A DNA stretch of 64,000 nt from JBHELB01 sp041859045 (GTDB lineage Bacteria; Hydrogenedentota; Hydrogenedentia; Hydrogenedentales; SLHB01), in NCBI GenBank assembly GCA_041859045.1, contig JBHELB010000016.1, positions 124,001 through 188,000 on the forward strand, read 5' to 3'. The translations under genes and the position numbers were made by a program. The notes under the pieces were generated by a model. It was not told the origin of the DNA, searched no databases, and saw nothing but the letters and a program-made list of their open reading frames with translations. Shown piece by piece: positions 9,004 to 18,156 of the stretch (the first letter of the stretch is position 1; each line of letters begins with the position of its first letter).

Positions 9004-9128
9004 CGCGCCGCGCCCGTTCTTTTGCGGACGCGACTTGTGACCCCCACTCAAAACCGGTAGTCTATGCCCGTTTTCGGGCTCGGTTGTAACCTTTTGCGCC
9101 TTTGGCGCGGATGCACAGAGGAGGCTCC

Positions 9129-9803
9129 ATGCCGCACACTCCGTTCTATGTAGGTCGCTTGGTGGTTGTGGGCACGACGCCCGCCGGTGAATGTTTCGCG
9201 GGCTACCGCGTGTCGAGTCGGTCATTCCCGAATCGGATGGCGGTCGTTGGCGATGCGCAGGATTCCGTGCGTATCGTGCCGAAGCCGGGTTTTGAGACGG
9301 ATATTCAGAAGAATCCCTACATTGCCTACAACTGCGTGCGTGTAGTCTGCGGCGGGGCGGTGGCGGTGGCTACGAACGGTAGCCAGACCGATCCGATTGC
9401 CGAGAAGATCGCCATGGGGCTTCCACCGCGCGATGCGTTGGCGTTGTCGCTGCTCGCGCTGGACTACGAGAAAGATCACCTGGACACGCCGCGCGTATGC
9501 GCGGTGGCCGACACGCGCGATGGAACCGGCTGGCTTGCGGCAATTCGCAAGGACGGCCTCGACGTGCGCAAGATGGACTTGTCGGAGAAGGGCGTGTGTT
9601 ACTACGTCTCGACCTATGAGACCAATTTGGTTGAGGCGGCGCAACGCGAGACCGTGGTGGCGGATGACTCGAACGCATTGTGCACCGCGCTGTTTTCGCA
9701 CGGGATTTTTGGCGCAATGACCAACCCTGTGACGTCCGTCGCGGCCCGGGCGAACGGGAGCGGATTCGACCTCGCGGTTCAGGACGCCACGCCTGCATGT
9801 TGA
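9129..9803 (+). CDS. purO: IMP cyclohydrolase, archaeal PurO type
   Basis: 224 residues from ATG 9129 with AGAGGAGG ending six bases upstream. The opening FYVGRLVVVGTTPAGECFAG followed by YRVSSRSFPNR is characteristic of the IMP_cyclohyd family (PurO), which closes FAICAR to IMP, the last step of purine synthesis. Later segments GSQTDPIAEKIAMG and LALLALDYEKDHL-like text fit the same fold. Most bacteria use bifunctional PurH instead. adenylosuccinate lyase (purB), which catalyses an earlier step of the same pathway, is three genes downstream in the same overlapping run, which supports the assignment. The stop overlaps the next gene by 7 bp. Confidence 0.83.
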   Translation: MPHTPFYVGRLVVVGTTPAGECFAGYRVSSRSFPNRMAVVGDAQDSVRIVPKPGFETDIQKNPYIAYNCVRVVCGGAVAVATNGSQTDPIAEKIAMGLPPRDALALSLLALDYEKDHLDTPRVCAVADTRDGTGWLAAIRKDGLDVRKMDLSEKGVCYYVSTYETNLVEAAQRETVVADDSNALCTALFSHGIFGAMTNPVTSVAARANGSGFDLAVQDATPAC

Positions 9804-11335
9804 ACGAGACGGCGCAACATATCGACCGTCTGATCCGCGCGCGGTACTCGGTGCTTCACCTCGTGACGTGGGAGGAAGAACGCGTCCGTACGATGCTCAC
9901 GGCCATTGCGCAAGCGCAGGGGAAACTGGTGTTCGAGTGGAGCATTACCGACGGCCTCCGGCGTATTCTTGGGCCGTCGGAGGACGTCACGCCCACGAAG
10001 CGCATCCGCGAGCCGCTTCCGCTGCTGAACGAGATACTCCAGGCGGACACCGCCGCGATCTATGTACTGAAGGATTTTCACACGTACCTTGACGCGCCGG
10101 AGGTCGTCCGGCAGTTGCGTGATCTTGCCGACGCCTTGCGGCGCACGAAAAAGACCGTCGTGTTTGTGTCTCCCGTGCTGAAATTGCCGTCGGAACTCGA
10201 AAAGAGCGTCACGATTCTGGATGTTCCGTTGCCGTCGTTCGACGAACTAAGCGCGGCGCTGAACAAGTTGTTGTCGAACGCGAGCGCGAGTCGGCGGTTC
10301 CGCGTGGCGCTAACGCCGAACGAACGCGACGCGATGGTGAAGGCGGCACAGGGGTTGACGTTGGCCGAGGCGGAAAACGCGTTTGCACTGGCGATTGTGC
10401 GCGACAACGTGCTCGACGCGCAGGCGATCTCGGCGGTGATCGACGAGAAGAAACAGGTGATTCGCAAGAGCGGCGTACTTGAGTACTACGAGCCGTCGGT
10501 GTCGTTGCCCGGCGTCGGCGGAATGGGGTTGCTCAAGGATTGGCTACAGAAGCGCGTGCGTGCGTTTACCGAAGAGGCGCGGCGCTATGGGTTGCCCGAG
10601 CCGCGCGGTATTTTACTCATGGGCGTGCAGGGGTGCGGGAAGAGTCTTGTTGCGAAGACGATTGCGTCGGCGTGGCGCATGCCGCTGCTGCGGCTCGACA
10701 TGAGCCGGATTTTCGAGGGGTATATCGGCAGTTCCGAGGCGAATATGCGGCGCGCGGTGCAATTGGCGGAGAGTCTCGCGCCGGTGGTGTTGTGGATCGA
10801 CGAGATTGAGAAGGCGTTTGCGGGCATGGAGGGGTCGGGCAGTTCCGACGCGGGCACGACCTCGCGCGTGCTCGGCCATTTTCTCACCTGGATTCAAGAG
10901 CGCAGCAAGCCGGTGTTTGTCGTTGCGACGGCCAATGAAGTGCGCGGGTTGCCGCCTGAACTCATGCGCAAGGGGCGTCTTGATGAGATTTTCTTTGTGG
11001 ACCTGCCCAACGCGGCGGAACGCGCGGAAATTGTGCAGATCCACTTGCGCAAGGTGCGGCGCGATCCCGCGACGTTCGACATCGCCGGGATTGTAACGGC
11101 GGCGGACGGGTTCAGCGGAGCGGAAATCGAGCAGGCGATCGTCTCCGCGCTGCACGATAGCTTCTTCGCAGGACGCGAAGTGGAAACCGGCGATATTTTG
11201 CGTGCGATCAAGGAGACCGTGCCGCTATCCACGTCGATGCGTGAACGCGTGGACGAATTGCGGGCGTGGGCGCGTGACCGCGCGCGGCCGGTGTCGTCAC
11301 TAACGGAGCCCGCGTCGGGACGAGCGCATGGATAG
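9797..11335 (+). CDS. AAA+ ATPase, Ycf46-like
   Basis: 512 residues from ATG 9797, overlapping purO by 7 bp. The N-terminal domain starts with LIRARYSVLHLVTWEEERV, typical of the Ycf46 group found in cyanobacteria, plastids and scattered bacteria. The C-terminal AAA module has Walker A GVQGCGKS (276-283), Walker B VLWIDEIEKAF (331-341), sensor-1 Asn380 in VVATAN and an arginine at GRLDEIF (392-398). In cyanobacteria Ycf46 is linked to photosynthesis and CO2 use; here the role is unknown and a protein-remodelling function is the safest reading. It is followed with an 8-bp overlap by a TPR protein that may be a partner. Confidence 0.85.
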   Translation: MLNETAQHIDRLIRARYSVLHLVTWEEERVRTMLTAIAQAQGKLVFEWSITDGLRRILGPSEDVTPTKRIREPLPLLNEILQADTAAIYVLKDFHTYLDAPEVVRQLRDLADALRRTKKTVVFVSPVLKLPSELEKSVTILDVPLPSFDELSAALNKLLSNASASRRFRVALTPNERDAMVKAAQGLTLAEAENAFALAIVRDNVLDAQAISAVIDEKKQVIRKSGVLEYYEPSVSLPGVGGMGLLKDWLQKRVRAFTEEARRYGLPEPRGILLMGVQGCGKSLVAKTIASAWRMPLLRLDMSRIFEGYIGSSEANMRRAVQLAESLAPVVLWIDEIEKAFAGMEGSGSSDAGTTSRVLGHFLTWIQERSKPVFVVATANEVRGLPPELMRKGRLDEIFFVDLPNAAERAEIVQIHLRKVRRDPATFDIAGIVTAADGFSGAEIEQAIVSALHDSFFAGREVETGDILRAIKETVPLSTSMRERVDELRAWARDRARPVSSLTEPASGRAHG

Positions 11336-12167
11336 GTTCGACTGGCTCGAACTGCGCGACGAGCATCCTGAACAAGAGGAGGCGCCGCTCACGTCGCGTC
11401 CGAAAGACGGCCCGTCGTTTCATCGTGCGGCGCGTGCGCTGCGCCGGGCAGGGTTTTTCGCCGACGCCGCGCAGCATTACGAGAAGACCGTCGGGCTTGA
11501 CGAGCACAATTTTGTTGCGCGAGTCGAGTGGGTGGATACGTTGCTGCGCGCGGAACAGGTAAAGGCCGCGGGGCGTTGCGCGGAGGCGTCGATTAAGGCC
11601 TACCGGCAGGTGCGTCCACTGTATGCGGCGGTTGCGTTGGTGTTGGCGCATCAGCGGCGGGTCGACGAAGCGAAGACGTTCAGCCAGATATCGCTTGAGG
11701 GCGATCAGCCTTCGTGGTACGCGCGCGCGGTGCAGGGCGATCTGATCTTGTGTGAGGATGTGCTTCGGCGCGACGAGGCGATACAGGCGTTCGAGCAGGC
11801 GTTCACGGTGAGCAACGGCTATTGGGAGGCGTATCAGCACGCGGGATGGGCGTTCATGCACGCCGGCTTGCCGGTGTTTGCCGCGCCGTACTTCGCGGAG
11901 GCGGCACACCACTGTCCCAAGGCGTGTACGCCTTGGCTGTATCTGGGGGATGCGTTCCGCGATCTGCATTTCTATGATCAGGCCACGTTCTACTATGAAC
12001 GCGTGATTGAGTTGTCGCCGAAACATGAGGTTGCACAAGAGCGACTGCGCACCTGTGCGCCGCTTGGCTATGGTCTAATGCGTCTTTTCCGAAGGGAAGA
12101 CCTACATCGCCGTTGGAAGCAAGAATACGAGAAGCACTTCATAGAAGAGGAGCCGATGGATCTATGA
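11328..12167 (+). CDS. Tetratricopeptide-repeat protein
   Basis: 279 residues, start overlapping the AAA ATPase gene by 8 bp and stop overlapping purB by 4 bp (ATGA). From about residue 35 onward the sequence is a series of 34-residue helical pairs with TPR-like spacing (LRRAGFFADAAQHYEKTVGLDEHNF, cut here: FADAAQHYEKTVGLDEHNF; PWLYLGDAFRDLHFYDQATF). There is no signal peptide. It probably serves as a cytoplasmic protein-binding scaffold, perhaps for the ATPase encoded just before it. The specific function is not recognised. Confidence 0.78.
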   Translation: MDRFDWLELRDEHPEQEEAPLTSRPKDGPSFHRAARALRRAGFFADAAQHYEKTVGLDEHNFVARVEWVDTLLRAEQVKAAGRCAEASIKAYRQVRPLYAAVALVLAHQRRVDEAKTFSQISLEGDQPSWYARAVQGDLILCEDVLRRDEAIQAFEQAFTVSNGYWEAYQHAGWAFMHAGLPVFAAPYFAEAAHHCPKACTPWLYLGDAFRDLHFYDQATFYYERVIELSPKHEVAQERLRTCAPLGYGLMRLFRREDLHRRWKQEYEKHFIEEEPMDL

Positions 12168-13594
12168 CTACCGAATTTGTGAGCCCCCTGGCGCAGCGCG
12201 TTGCCACTAAGGAAATGGTGCAACTCTGGAGTCCACAGAAGAAATTCTCGACCTGGCGCCGTTGCTGGGTTGCGTTGGCCGAGGCCGAGCAGGAACTCGG
12301 ACTTCCCATTACCGACGCGCAACTCGATGAACTTCGCGCGCACGTCGACGATATCGACTTCGCGGCGGCGGAGGCGTTTGAACGCGAGACGCGACATGAT
12401 GTGATGGCGCACATTCACGCGTACGGTCTGGTGGCCCCGAGTGCGAAGCCGATCATTCATCTCGGCGCGACGAGCTGCTACGTGACCGACAACACGGACC
12501 TCATTCTTATGCGCGAGGGGTTGCAGATACTCCTGCGCAAGGCGGTGAATGTGCTCGCCAAACTCGCGGATTTCGCGGAGAAGTGGAAGGATTTGCCCAC
12601 GCTTGGCTACACGCACTATCAGCCCGCGCAGCCGGTAACGCTCGGCAAACGCGCGTGCCTGTGGGCGCAAGATTTGCTCTTTGACATCGAGGACATGGAA
12701 GCCGCCATCGCTCGTCTGCGCTGCCGTGGCGCGAAAGGGACGACCGGCACGCAGGCGTCGTTTATGGCGCTGTTCGAGAACGATCACGACAAAGTGCGTC
12801 GTTTGGATCAGCGGGTTGCAGAGAAGCTTGGGTTTGCCCAATCCTACGCTGTGACATGCCAGACCTATCCGCGCAAGGTGGACACGCACGTGCTGCGTGT
12901 GCTCGCGGCGCTGGGGGAGAGCGTTCATAAATTTGCGACCGACATGCGTCTTCTTCAGAACCTAAAAGAGGTTGAGGAGCCATTTGAGAAGAACCAGGTC
13001 GGCAGTTCGGCGATGGCGTACAAGCGTAACCCAATGCGTGCGGAACGCGCGTGTGCCCTGTCGCGTTTCCTGATTGCCGCGCCGCTGCATTCCGGGTTTA
13101 CGTCGGCGGTGCAATGGTTCGAGCGAACGCTCGACGACTCGGCGATTCGCCGATTGAGTTTGCCGGAGTCGTTTCTCGCGGCGGACGGTGTGCTGAACCT
13201 GTACCTGAGCATCATGGAGAATCCGGTGGTGCACCCGAAGGTGATTCACAAGCACCTGATGGCCGAGTTGCCGTTCATGGCGACGGAGAACATCTTGATG
13301 GCGTGCGTGAAACGCGGTGGCGATCGTCAGGAGTTGCACGAGGTTATCCGCACCCATTCGCAGGCCGCGGCGGCGGTGGTGAAGGATGAAGGCGGGGACA
13401 ACGACCTGCTCGATCGTCTCGCGGGCGACCCTGCGATTGGTATGTCGCGCACGGAACTGGAGGCGGCGCTCGATGTGATGGAATTCGTTGGCCGTGCGCC
13501 CGCGCAGGTGACGGAGTTCATCGCCCACGACATTCAGCCTGTGCTTGAGCGGCACCGCGCATTGCTCGGGGCGAGCAGCGACGTGCGGGTGTAG
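12164..13594 (+). CDS. purB: Adenylosuccinate lyase
   Basis: 476 residues from ATG 12164, which overlaps the previous stop. The fumarase/aspartase superfamily signature GSSAMAYKRNPMRAE is intact, as are HLGATSCYVTDNTD and TLGYTHYQPAQPVTLGK with the catalytic-region His residues. The sequence resembles the PurB branch that includes the animal enzyme. PurB cleaves SAICAR to AICAR and adenylosuccinate to AMP in the cytoplasm. With purO in the same transcription unit this makes a partial purine cluster; no other purine genes are in the window. Confidence 0.93.
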   Translation: MTTEFVSPLAQRVATKEMVQLWSPQKKFSTWRRCWVALAEAEQELGLPITDAQLDELRAHVDDIDFAAAEAFERETRHDVMAHIHAYGLVAPSAKPIIHLGATSCYVTDNTDLILMREGLQILLRKAVNVLAKLADFAEKWKDLPTLGYTHYQPAQPVTLGKRACLWAQDLLFDIEDMEAAIARLRCRGAKGTTGTQASFMALFENDHDKVRRLDQRVAEKLGFAQSYAVTCQTYPRKVDTHVLRVLAALGESVHKFATDMRLLQNLKEVEEPFEKNQVGSSAMAYKRNPMRAERACALSRFLIAAPLHSGFTSAVQWFERTLDDSAIRRLSLPESFLAADGVLNLYLSIMENPVVHPKVIHKHLMAELPFMATENILMACVKRGGDRQELHEVIRTHSQAAAAVVKDEGGDNDLLDRLAGDPAIGMSRTELEAALDVMEFVGRAPAQVTEFIAHDIQPVLERHRALLGASSDVRV

Positions 13595-13599
13595 TCGCT

Positions 13600-14544
13600 G
13601 TGGACAGTTCTCCGCGCACCGCGTTGATTGTGAATCCCGCGGCCCGCAACGGGCGGCTGGGAAAACACTGGCCGGAGATCGAACGGCTGCTGCGCGAGGC
13701 GATTGGGCCGCACGACGTCTTCATGACCGAACGTCGTGGGCACGCTACGGAACTGACGCGTGCGGCGTTGCGCGGGGAGTACCGGCGCGTGATCAGCGCG
13801 GGGGGCGACGGCACGCACAACGAAGTGTTGAATGGTTTCTTCGACGGCGTGGCGCTAGTGCAGCCGGAAGCGACGCTGGGCATTCTTCCCTACGGCACGG
13901 GCAGTGATTTTGCGCGGACATTGCGAACCGGCAAGGGGCCGGAGGCGATGCAGGCGTTGCGTGCCGGGCGCACGGTGCTTGCGGATATCGGGCGCGTGCA
14001 ATTCAAAGACGGCAACGGGAACGACGGTATACGGCATTTCCTCAACATCGCGGACTTCGGCGTCGGGGGCGAAGTGGTCCAGCGTGTAAACGAGACGACC
14101 AAGTTCTTTGGCGGTTTCGCGTCGTTCTTGTGGGCGGTTCTCACGACGTTGGCGACCCACAAAAACGCCGAGATGATCATCGAGGCGGAGGGAAATCGCT
14201 TCACCGGCCGCATCAGCAACGTGATTGTTGCGAAAGGACAGTATTACGGCGGGGGCATGCACGTTGCCCCGTTCGCCCGGCTCGACAACGGCGTATTCGA
14301 CGTCTACGTCATTGGCGACGTGGGACGCGCGGAATCCTTTGTCAATCTACCGAAGGTCTACCTTGGTGGTCTGCACCGGCGCGTCGACAAAGTGCGGTAT
14401 CTGCAGACCCGCCGCCTCACCGCCATGTCACCGTCGCGCGTGCTGGTCAATACCGATGGCGAACAGCCCGGGCGGCTGCCGTTGGAGATTAGTCTCGTGC
14501 CTCAAGCGTTGCGAGTGATTACCGGGTTGCGTTACGGCGGCTGA
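13600..14544 (+). CDS. Diacylglycerol/lipid kinase family protein
   Basis: 314 residues from GTG 13600, five bases after the purB stop. The DAGK catalytic domain is clear: ALIVNPAARNGRLGKHW at the start, the nucleotide loop SAGGDGTHNEVLNGF (66-80) and GILPYGTGSDFARTL (about 97-111). The C-terminal beta-sandwich half (GGGMHVAPFARLDNGVFDV) is also standard for YegS/DagK-type proteins. These enzymes phosphorylate diacylglycerol, sphingoid or undecaprenol-like lipids at the membrane inner face; the substrate cannot be read from sequence. Confidence 0.88.
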   Translation: MDSSPRTALIVNPAARNGRLGKHWPEIERLLREAIGPHDVFMTERRGHATELTRAALRGEYRRVISAGGDGTHNEVLNGFFDGVALVQPEATLGILPYGTGSDFARTLRTGKGPEAMQALRAGRTVLADIGRVQFKDGNGNDGIRHFLNIADFGVGGEVVQRVNETTKFFGGFASFLWAVLTTLATHKNAEMIIEAEGNRFTGRISNVIVAKGQYYGGGMHVAPFARLDNGVFDVYVIGDVGRAESFVNLPKVYLGGLHRRVDKVRYLQTRRLTAMSPSRVLVNTDGEQPGRLPLEISLVPQALRVITGLRYGG

Positions 14545-14558
14545 AAAAGAGGGTGCAC

Positions 14559-16307
14559 ATGTTGATGGCATGCATGGGTTCTTTGCTGTGGGCGCTTGCG
14601 GCAGAGCCCGCGGTCCCCCAAATCGACACGATCTATGTCGTACCGATGAGCCACACCGACATCGGGTTCACTGCGCCGCCGAGCGTGGTCGCGAAACAAA
14701 TGGCCGATGCCGTGGACGCGGCGATCGAGTATGCGAGGGTCGATCCCGAGTATGTGTGGGTGCTGGAGAGTTTCTGGCAACTGGAGCAATGGTTGCGCAA
14801 GGGGAACGATCCCGCGCCGCTCGTCGAGTTACTCAGGTCAGGTCGCTTCGGCCTGAGTGCGGCCTATGCCACGCCGCACAGTTCGCTCATGAGCGCGTGG
14901 GCGTTGGAGTGGAACTTCCGTCTGCCTGCGGAGTGGGGGCGCGCGCAGGGGTTGGCCATGGACTGGGCTGTGCTGGACGACGTGCCGGGGCATCCCCTCA
15001 ACTTGCCGTCGTGCATGGCCGTGGCAGGCGTGCGGTACCTGGGGATGGGGGCCAATCAAGGTTTTTCGCCGCGTCTGCCTGAGGAGATCAGCAATCGTCC
15101 GTTTTGGTGGGAGGGACCGGACGGACATCGCGTATTGACATGGATTTGCGCCGACAATTACGTCGATGGCTGCGAAGTTTACGGCATCGACCCCGAGATG
15201 AAGAAATTTCTACCGCGCGGTACGTATGGCGACGAGGAAGCGCTTGCGCTTATGCGCGCGGACTTGAGTAAGGTTATGCAGCGTTATGCGGACGCGAAGT
15301 ATCCCTATGATGCGGTGATGGCGTTTCACGCTTTCGACAATTGGGGTTCAGGTCCGGCGCGCGGTTTGCCGCGTTTTATCAATCTCTGGAATGCGTCGGG
15401 TGGGCGTCCGCGTCTTGTTGTGTCCACGCCGGAGCGGTTTTTTCGCCACATCGAGGAACGTTACGGCGCGCAACTGCCGACGTATCGCGGCGATTTTGGT
15501 GGACAGTGGGAGCCGGTGCGTTTGGGTACGCCGACGGCAATGGCGCGTGCGCGCGCGTTTGAGGCGAAGTTGCGCACGCAGAAGAAGCCCTCGGAGAACG
15601 ATATCGCGCGCCTGCTCACGTACTGGGAACACAGCTTTGGCATGGGTCCAAGTTGGCCAAACTACCTCACGCGTGATGACGTAATCCGCCACAACCGCGA
15701 TCAGTGGCGCATGGTGGCGCGTTGGCCGTTGCCCAAGCAAGCGGTTCGCCGGGGAACGCCGGTAACGTTGCCGCCCGCGGCGCCGGGCGACGCATTCGCC
15801 TCAAATACGCTCTATCTCGCGAAGCATACGCCCGAGGGACGTACCTATACGCCGCTCGACTCCTCCTGTTGGACCGCCGAGCCGCCCGTTCGCCTCGACG
15901 ACGGAGGGCTGCTGTTGCGCCATCGCCTTGACCGCCGTGCGTTGCCGCCTCAAGCGCGAGTGGTGTGGATGTGGAAGTTGCGCGCCGAAGACGCGAGCGC
16001 GGAGATCGTGATTCCGCGCGATGGGAGTACGCTGACCCTTCCAGACGATCGGCTCTTGGGGTATGACGTCGGACATTGGATCGCGCCGGAAGGATTTCGC
16101 ATGGGCGGACTCCGTGTGGAACCCGCCCATGTCTATTACTTTGTCCGCGATGCCGAGCGCGGTTGGCTTCAGGCCGACGTACTCGGACAATCGCGCGAGG
16201 TTACGCTCAAGGGAGAACAGCGCGTCGTGATGGATTTCGACGAGGCGTATCCCGACGAGAAGGAGAAGTTCACCTTCGCACTTACGCTCCGCGGCGTTGA
16301 ACCGTAG
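14559..16307 (+). CDS. Glycoside hydrolase family 38-like protein (alpha-mannosidase N-domain)
   Basis: 582 residues from ATG 14559 with GAGG six bases upstream (GTG 14553 is an alternative). A weak, short hydrophobic N-terminus (MLMACMGSLLWALAAEP) may be a signal peptide. YVVPMSHTDIGFT carries the metal-binding His-x-Asp of GH38, and WAVLDDVPGHP is the equivalent of the nucleophile-Asp segment. PYDAVMAFHAFDNWGSGPA and FGGQWEPV fit the C-terminal half of the barrel. Full alpha-mannosidases are longer than 850 residues, so this is the catalytic barrel with a shortened or absent C-terminal sandwich. It ends the plus-strand run, three bases from the convergent pyrophosphorylase gene. Confidence 0.8.
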   Translation: MLMACMGSLLWALAAEPAVPQIDTIYVVPMSHTDIGFTAPPSVVAKQMADAVDAAIEYARVDPEYVWVLESFWQLEQWLRKGNDPAPLVELLRSGRFGLSAAYATPHSSLMSAWALEWNFRLPAEWGRAQGLAMDWAVLDDVPGHPLNLPSCMAVAGVRYLGMGANQGFSPRLPEEISNRPFWWEGPDGHRVLTWICADNYVDGCEVYGIDPEMKKFLPRGTYGDEEALALMRADLSKVMQRYADAKYPYDAVMAFHAFDNWGSGPARGLPRFINLWNASGGRPRLVVSTPERFFRHIEERYGAQLPTYRGDFGGQWEPVRLGTPTAMARARAFEAKLRTQKKPSENDIARLLTYWEHSFGMGPSWPNYLTRDDVIRHNRDQWRMVARWPLPKQAVRRGTPVTLPPAAPGDAFASNTLYLAKHTPEGRTYTPLDSSCWTAEPPVRLDDGGLLLRHRLDRRALPPQARVVWMWKLRAEDASAEIVIPRDGSTLTLPDDRLLGYDVGHWIAPEGFRMGGLRVEPAHVYYFVRDAERGWLQADVLGQSREVTLKGEQRVVMDFDEAYPDEKEKFTFALTLRGVEP

Positions 16308-16310
16308 CGG

Positions 16311-17762
16311 CTACTTTTCCGCGCCATACGTCACCGTGCCGTCGGGCGCGATGGAGAGGCCCCGCGTGGCATCGAGAGACTTCCCTGCGATGCGCTCGAC
16401 AAACTCCTCCCGCGAGTAGGCGAACTCGGGGCTGATCTCAATGTCGATCGTCGGCTGCCCCTCGGCGTCACGCGGTACACTGATCCCCGCCGCTTCAAGC
16501 CACGGCGCCCAGTAACGCGCCATGGATTTTCGCGCCGCCACAACGCTGTTGTCTCCGTCGAACTGTTTGATCGGGGTGTACTCGCCCTCGCGCCGCAGCA
16601 GCAACGCGATAGGCGTGTGCGTGGTGAAGCGTAGCGCGTCGAAGACGAACGTCTCGAACTTATAGCCGTTCGGTTTCGCCGGGCTGACGCGCGCTCCTGT
16701 GGCGTCGACGTACGGGATCTTTTTGTGCGCGAGATGCCAGGGGAATTGATCGAAGTTCGCAAAGACGCGCTCGATAAACGGCACCGACAAGATGTGAATC
16801 GCGGGGTTGCCGGCGATGTGCACCGGCTCGCCCTGCGCATCGAGTTCGAGCAACTGCGGATAGATGTCGAGTTCGCTGTACTCGATGACGCGGTATTCGC
16901 CGTCGCACAGGCAATGCACGCCGACCGCTTCGCGCGGGCCGTTGCGGCGGTTGATTTTCGAGGACATTTCACCGCCGCCCAGGACGTGGTAACCGATGAA
17001 GAACGGATCGGCGACCTTGGCCGCCCAGTTGTCGACCTGGAAATAGCAGAGCGTGTCGACGCCGCGCCGCTTCGCGTCGCTCACGACGCCTTCCTCGACC
17101 ATCGCGGGGATGCTTCCGCCGTGGCCGTTGGGGTTCATGGCGAGACGGCCAGGCGCGTCGAGCATGAACTTGCCGTTGTCGTCCATGCAGGGCACCATGC
17201 GTTGTTGAAAGAAGAGGATGTCCTCCGCGCGCAGGCCGAAATAGTGGTGTTCTTTGAAGAACGCTTCGGTGGCCGCGCGGTTCGTGTCGCTCACCATGAT
17301 GTACCAGGGCAGCGTGCAGTTATAGCGTCGCTGAAGGTTTCGAATCTTTTCCGCGTGGTACGCGAAAAGACTACGCCCGGAGATCGGGCCGATGGGGTAG
17401 GCGCCCTTGGGACCGTCATAGCCCAAGCGCGTGCCTTGTCCGCCTGCCACGAGAATCAAGCCCACGCGGCCCGCGCGCAAGGCGGCCTCACCCGCCTCCC
17501 AGGCTTCACGTGCGCCGGGCTGCGCAAGATCGGCCTCGGGAAACACAGGGATTGGCTCGATTCGCGAGAAAACCTCGGGCGCGACGGTCGAATGGATCCA
17601 TTTCTCCGCCAAACGCGTCATGAGCTTGAGGTCGATGGTCGCGATCTGTTCCGAAAGGAGCGCCTGCTCCTGTTCTGTGAGTTGAGACCAGAATCTCAGA
17701 ATATGATCCTGTCCATAGGTCGCCAGTTGGTCACGCACTTCCGTTTCATTCAACACCGTCAT
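16311..17762 (-). CDS. UDP-N-acetylhexosamine pyrophosphorylase-like nucleotidyltransferase (UDPGP type 1)
   Basis: 483 residues. The uridylyltransferase signature VAGGQGTRLGYDGPKG (105-120) with Lys119, the substrate loop NPNGHGGS, and the C-terminal KPNGYKFETFVFDA are those of eukaryotic-type UAP1/AGX proteins, which make UDP-GlcNAc or UDP-GalNAc from HexNAc-1-phosphate. Bacteria normally use GlmU for this step, so a second, eukaryote-like enzyme is notable; USP-type relatives with broader specificity are an alternative. The start overlaps the zinc-ribbon gene stop by 1 bp (TGATG). It is the last gene of the unit that begins with a GlcNAc-kinase-like gene. Confidence 0.86.
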   Translation of the reverse strand: MTVLNETEVRDQLATYGQDHILRFWSQLTEQEQALLSEQIATIDLKLMTRLAEKWIHSTVAPEVFSRIEPIPVFPEADLAQPGAREAWEAGEAALRAGRVGLILVAGGQGTRLGYDGPKGAYPIGPISGRSLFAYHAEKIRNLQRRYNCTLPWYIMVSDTNRAATEAFFKEHHYFGLRAEDILFFQQRMVPCMDDNGKFMLDAPGRLAMNPNGHGGSIPAMVEEGVVSDAKRRGVDTLCYFQVDNWAAKVADPFFIGYHVLGGGEMSSKINRRNGPREAVGVHCLCDGEYRVIEYSELDIYPQLLELDAQGEPVHIAGNPAIHILSVPFIERVFANFDQFPWHLAHKKIPYVDATGARVSPAKPNGYKFETFVFDALRFTTHTPIALLLRREGEYTPIKQFDGDNSVVAARKSMARYWAPWLEAAGISVPRDAEGQPTIDIEISPEFAYSREEFVERIAGKSLDATRGLSIAPDGTVTYGAEK

Positions 17763-18142
17763 CAGATACTCCTTGATCGGCCGTGGCGGTTCATGGCATC
17801 GCGCTGCTGCTTATTGGGCAGCAACCCGGGTTTGGTGCCCTGCACGACCTCAAACTTTGAGCCGCATCCATCACACAACCCGTATTCAAACCCGGGATGC
17901 TCCAAAAACTCGCCGCAACGCGGACATGCCGGAAGATTCTGGGCATAGATCGCGCGCGGTTCCTGAAACGCCTGTCCGCAGCAACCGCACTGAGTCACGA
18001 GTGTCGTTCGCAGCCAGCATCGGCTGAACTGCTGATCGCGGTTGCACACGCTGCAGTAGGCGATCCGGGGCATCGTTGGGCGCGTGCCCGCCGCCGCCGT
18101 TCCCTGCGCAGGTTCCTTATCTTTACGGCCAAAGAGGCCCAT
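17762..18142 (-). CDS. Zinc-ribbon protein, function unknown
   Basis: 126 residues, ATG 18142 preceded by AGGAG. Three pairs of closely spaced Cys (CSVC, CGCC, CPRCGEF and CDGCGSKFEV) suggest two zinc ribbons spanning residues 30-95. The tails are Gly/Pro/basic and probably disordered. There is no signal peptide. It lies between a DUF1573 lipoprotein gene and the pyrophosphorylase gene with 1-bp overlap to the latter. I do not recognise a named family. Confidence 0.7.
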   Translation of the reverse strand: MGLFGRKDKEPAQGTAAAGTRPTMPRIAYCSVCNRDQQFSRCWLRTTLVTQCGCCGQAFQEPRAIYAQNLPACPRCGEFLEHPGFEYGLCDGCGSKFEVVQGTKPGLLPNKQQRDAMNRHGRSRSI

Positions 18143-18156
18143 CGAACTACTCCTCG

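Noticed and set aside
9004..9128. Terminator after the PCMT lipoprotein
   Set aside because: Only a small GCCCGTTTTCGGGC hairpin, without a T-run.
16725..17948. 407-codon plus-strand frame opposite the UDP-HexNAc pyrophosphorylase
   Set aside because: Overlaps the full pyrophosphorylase domain; no ribosome site and no family resemblance.
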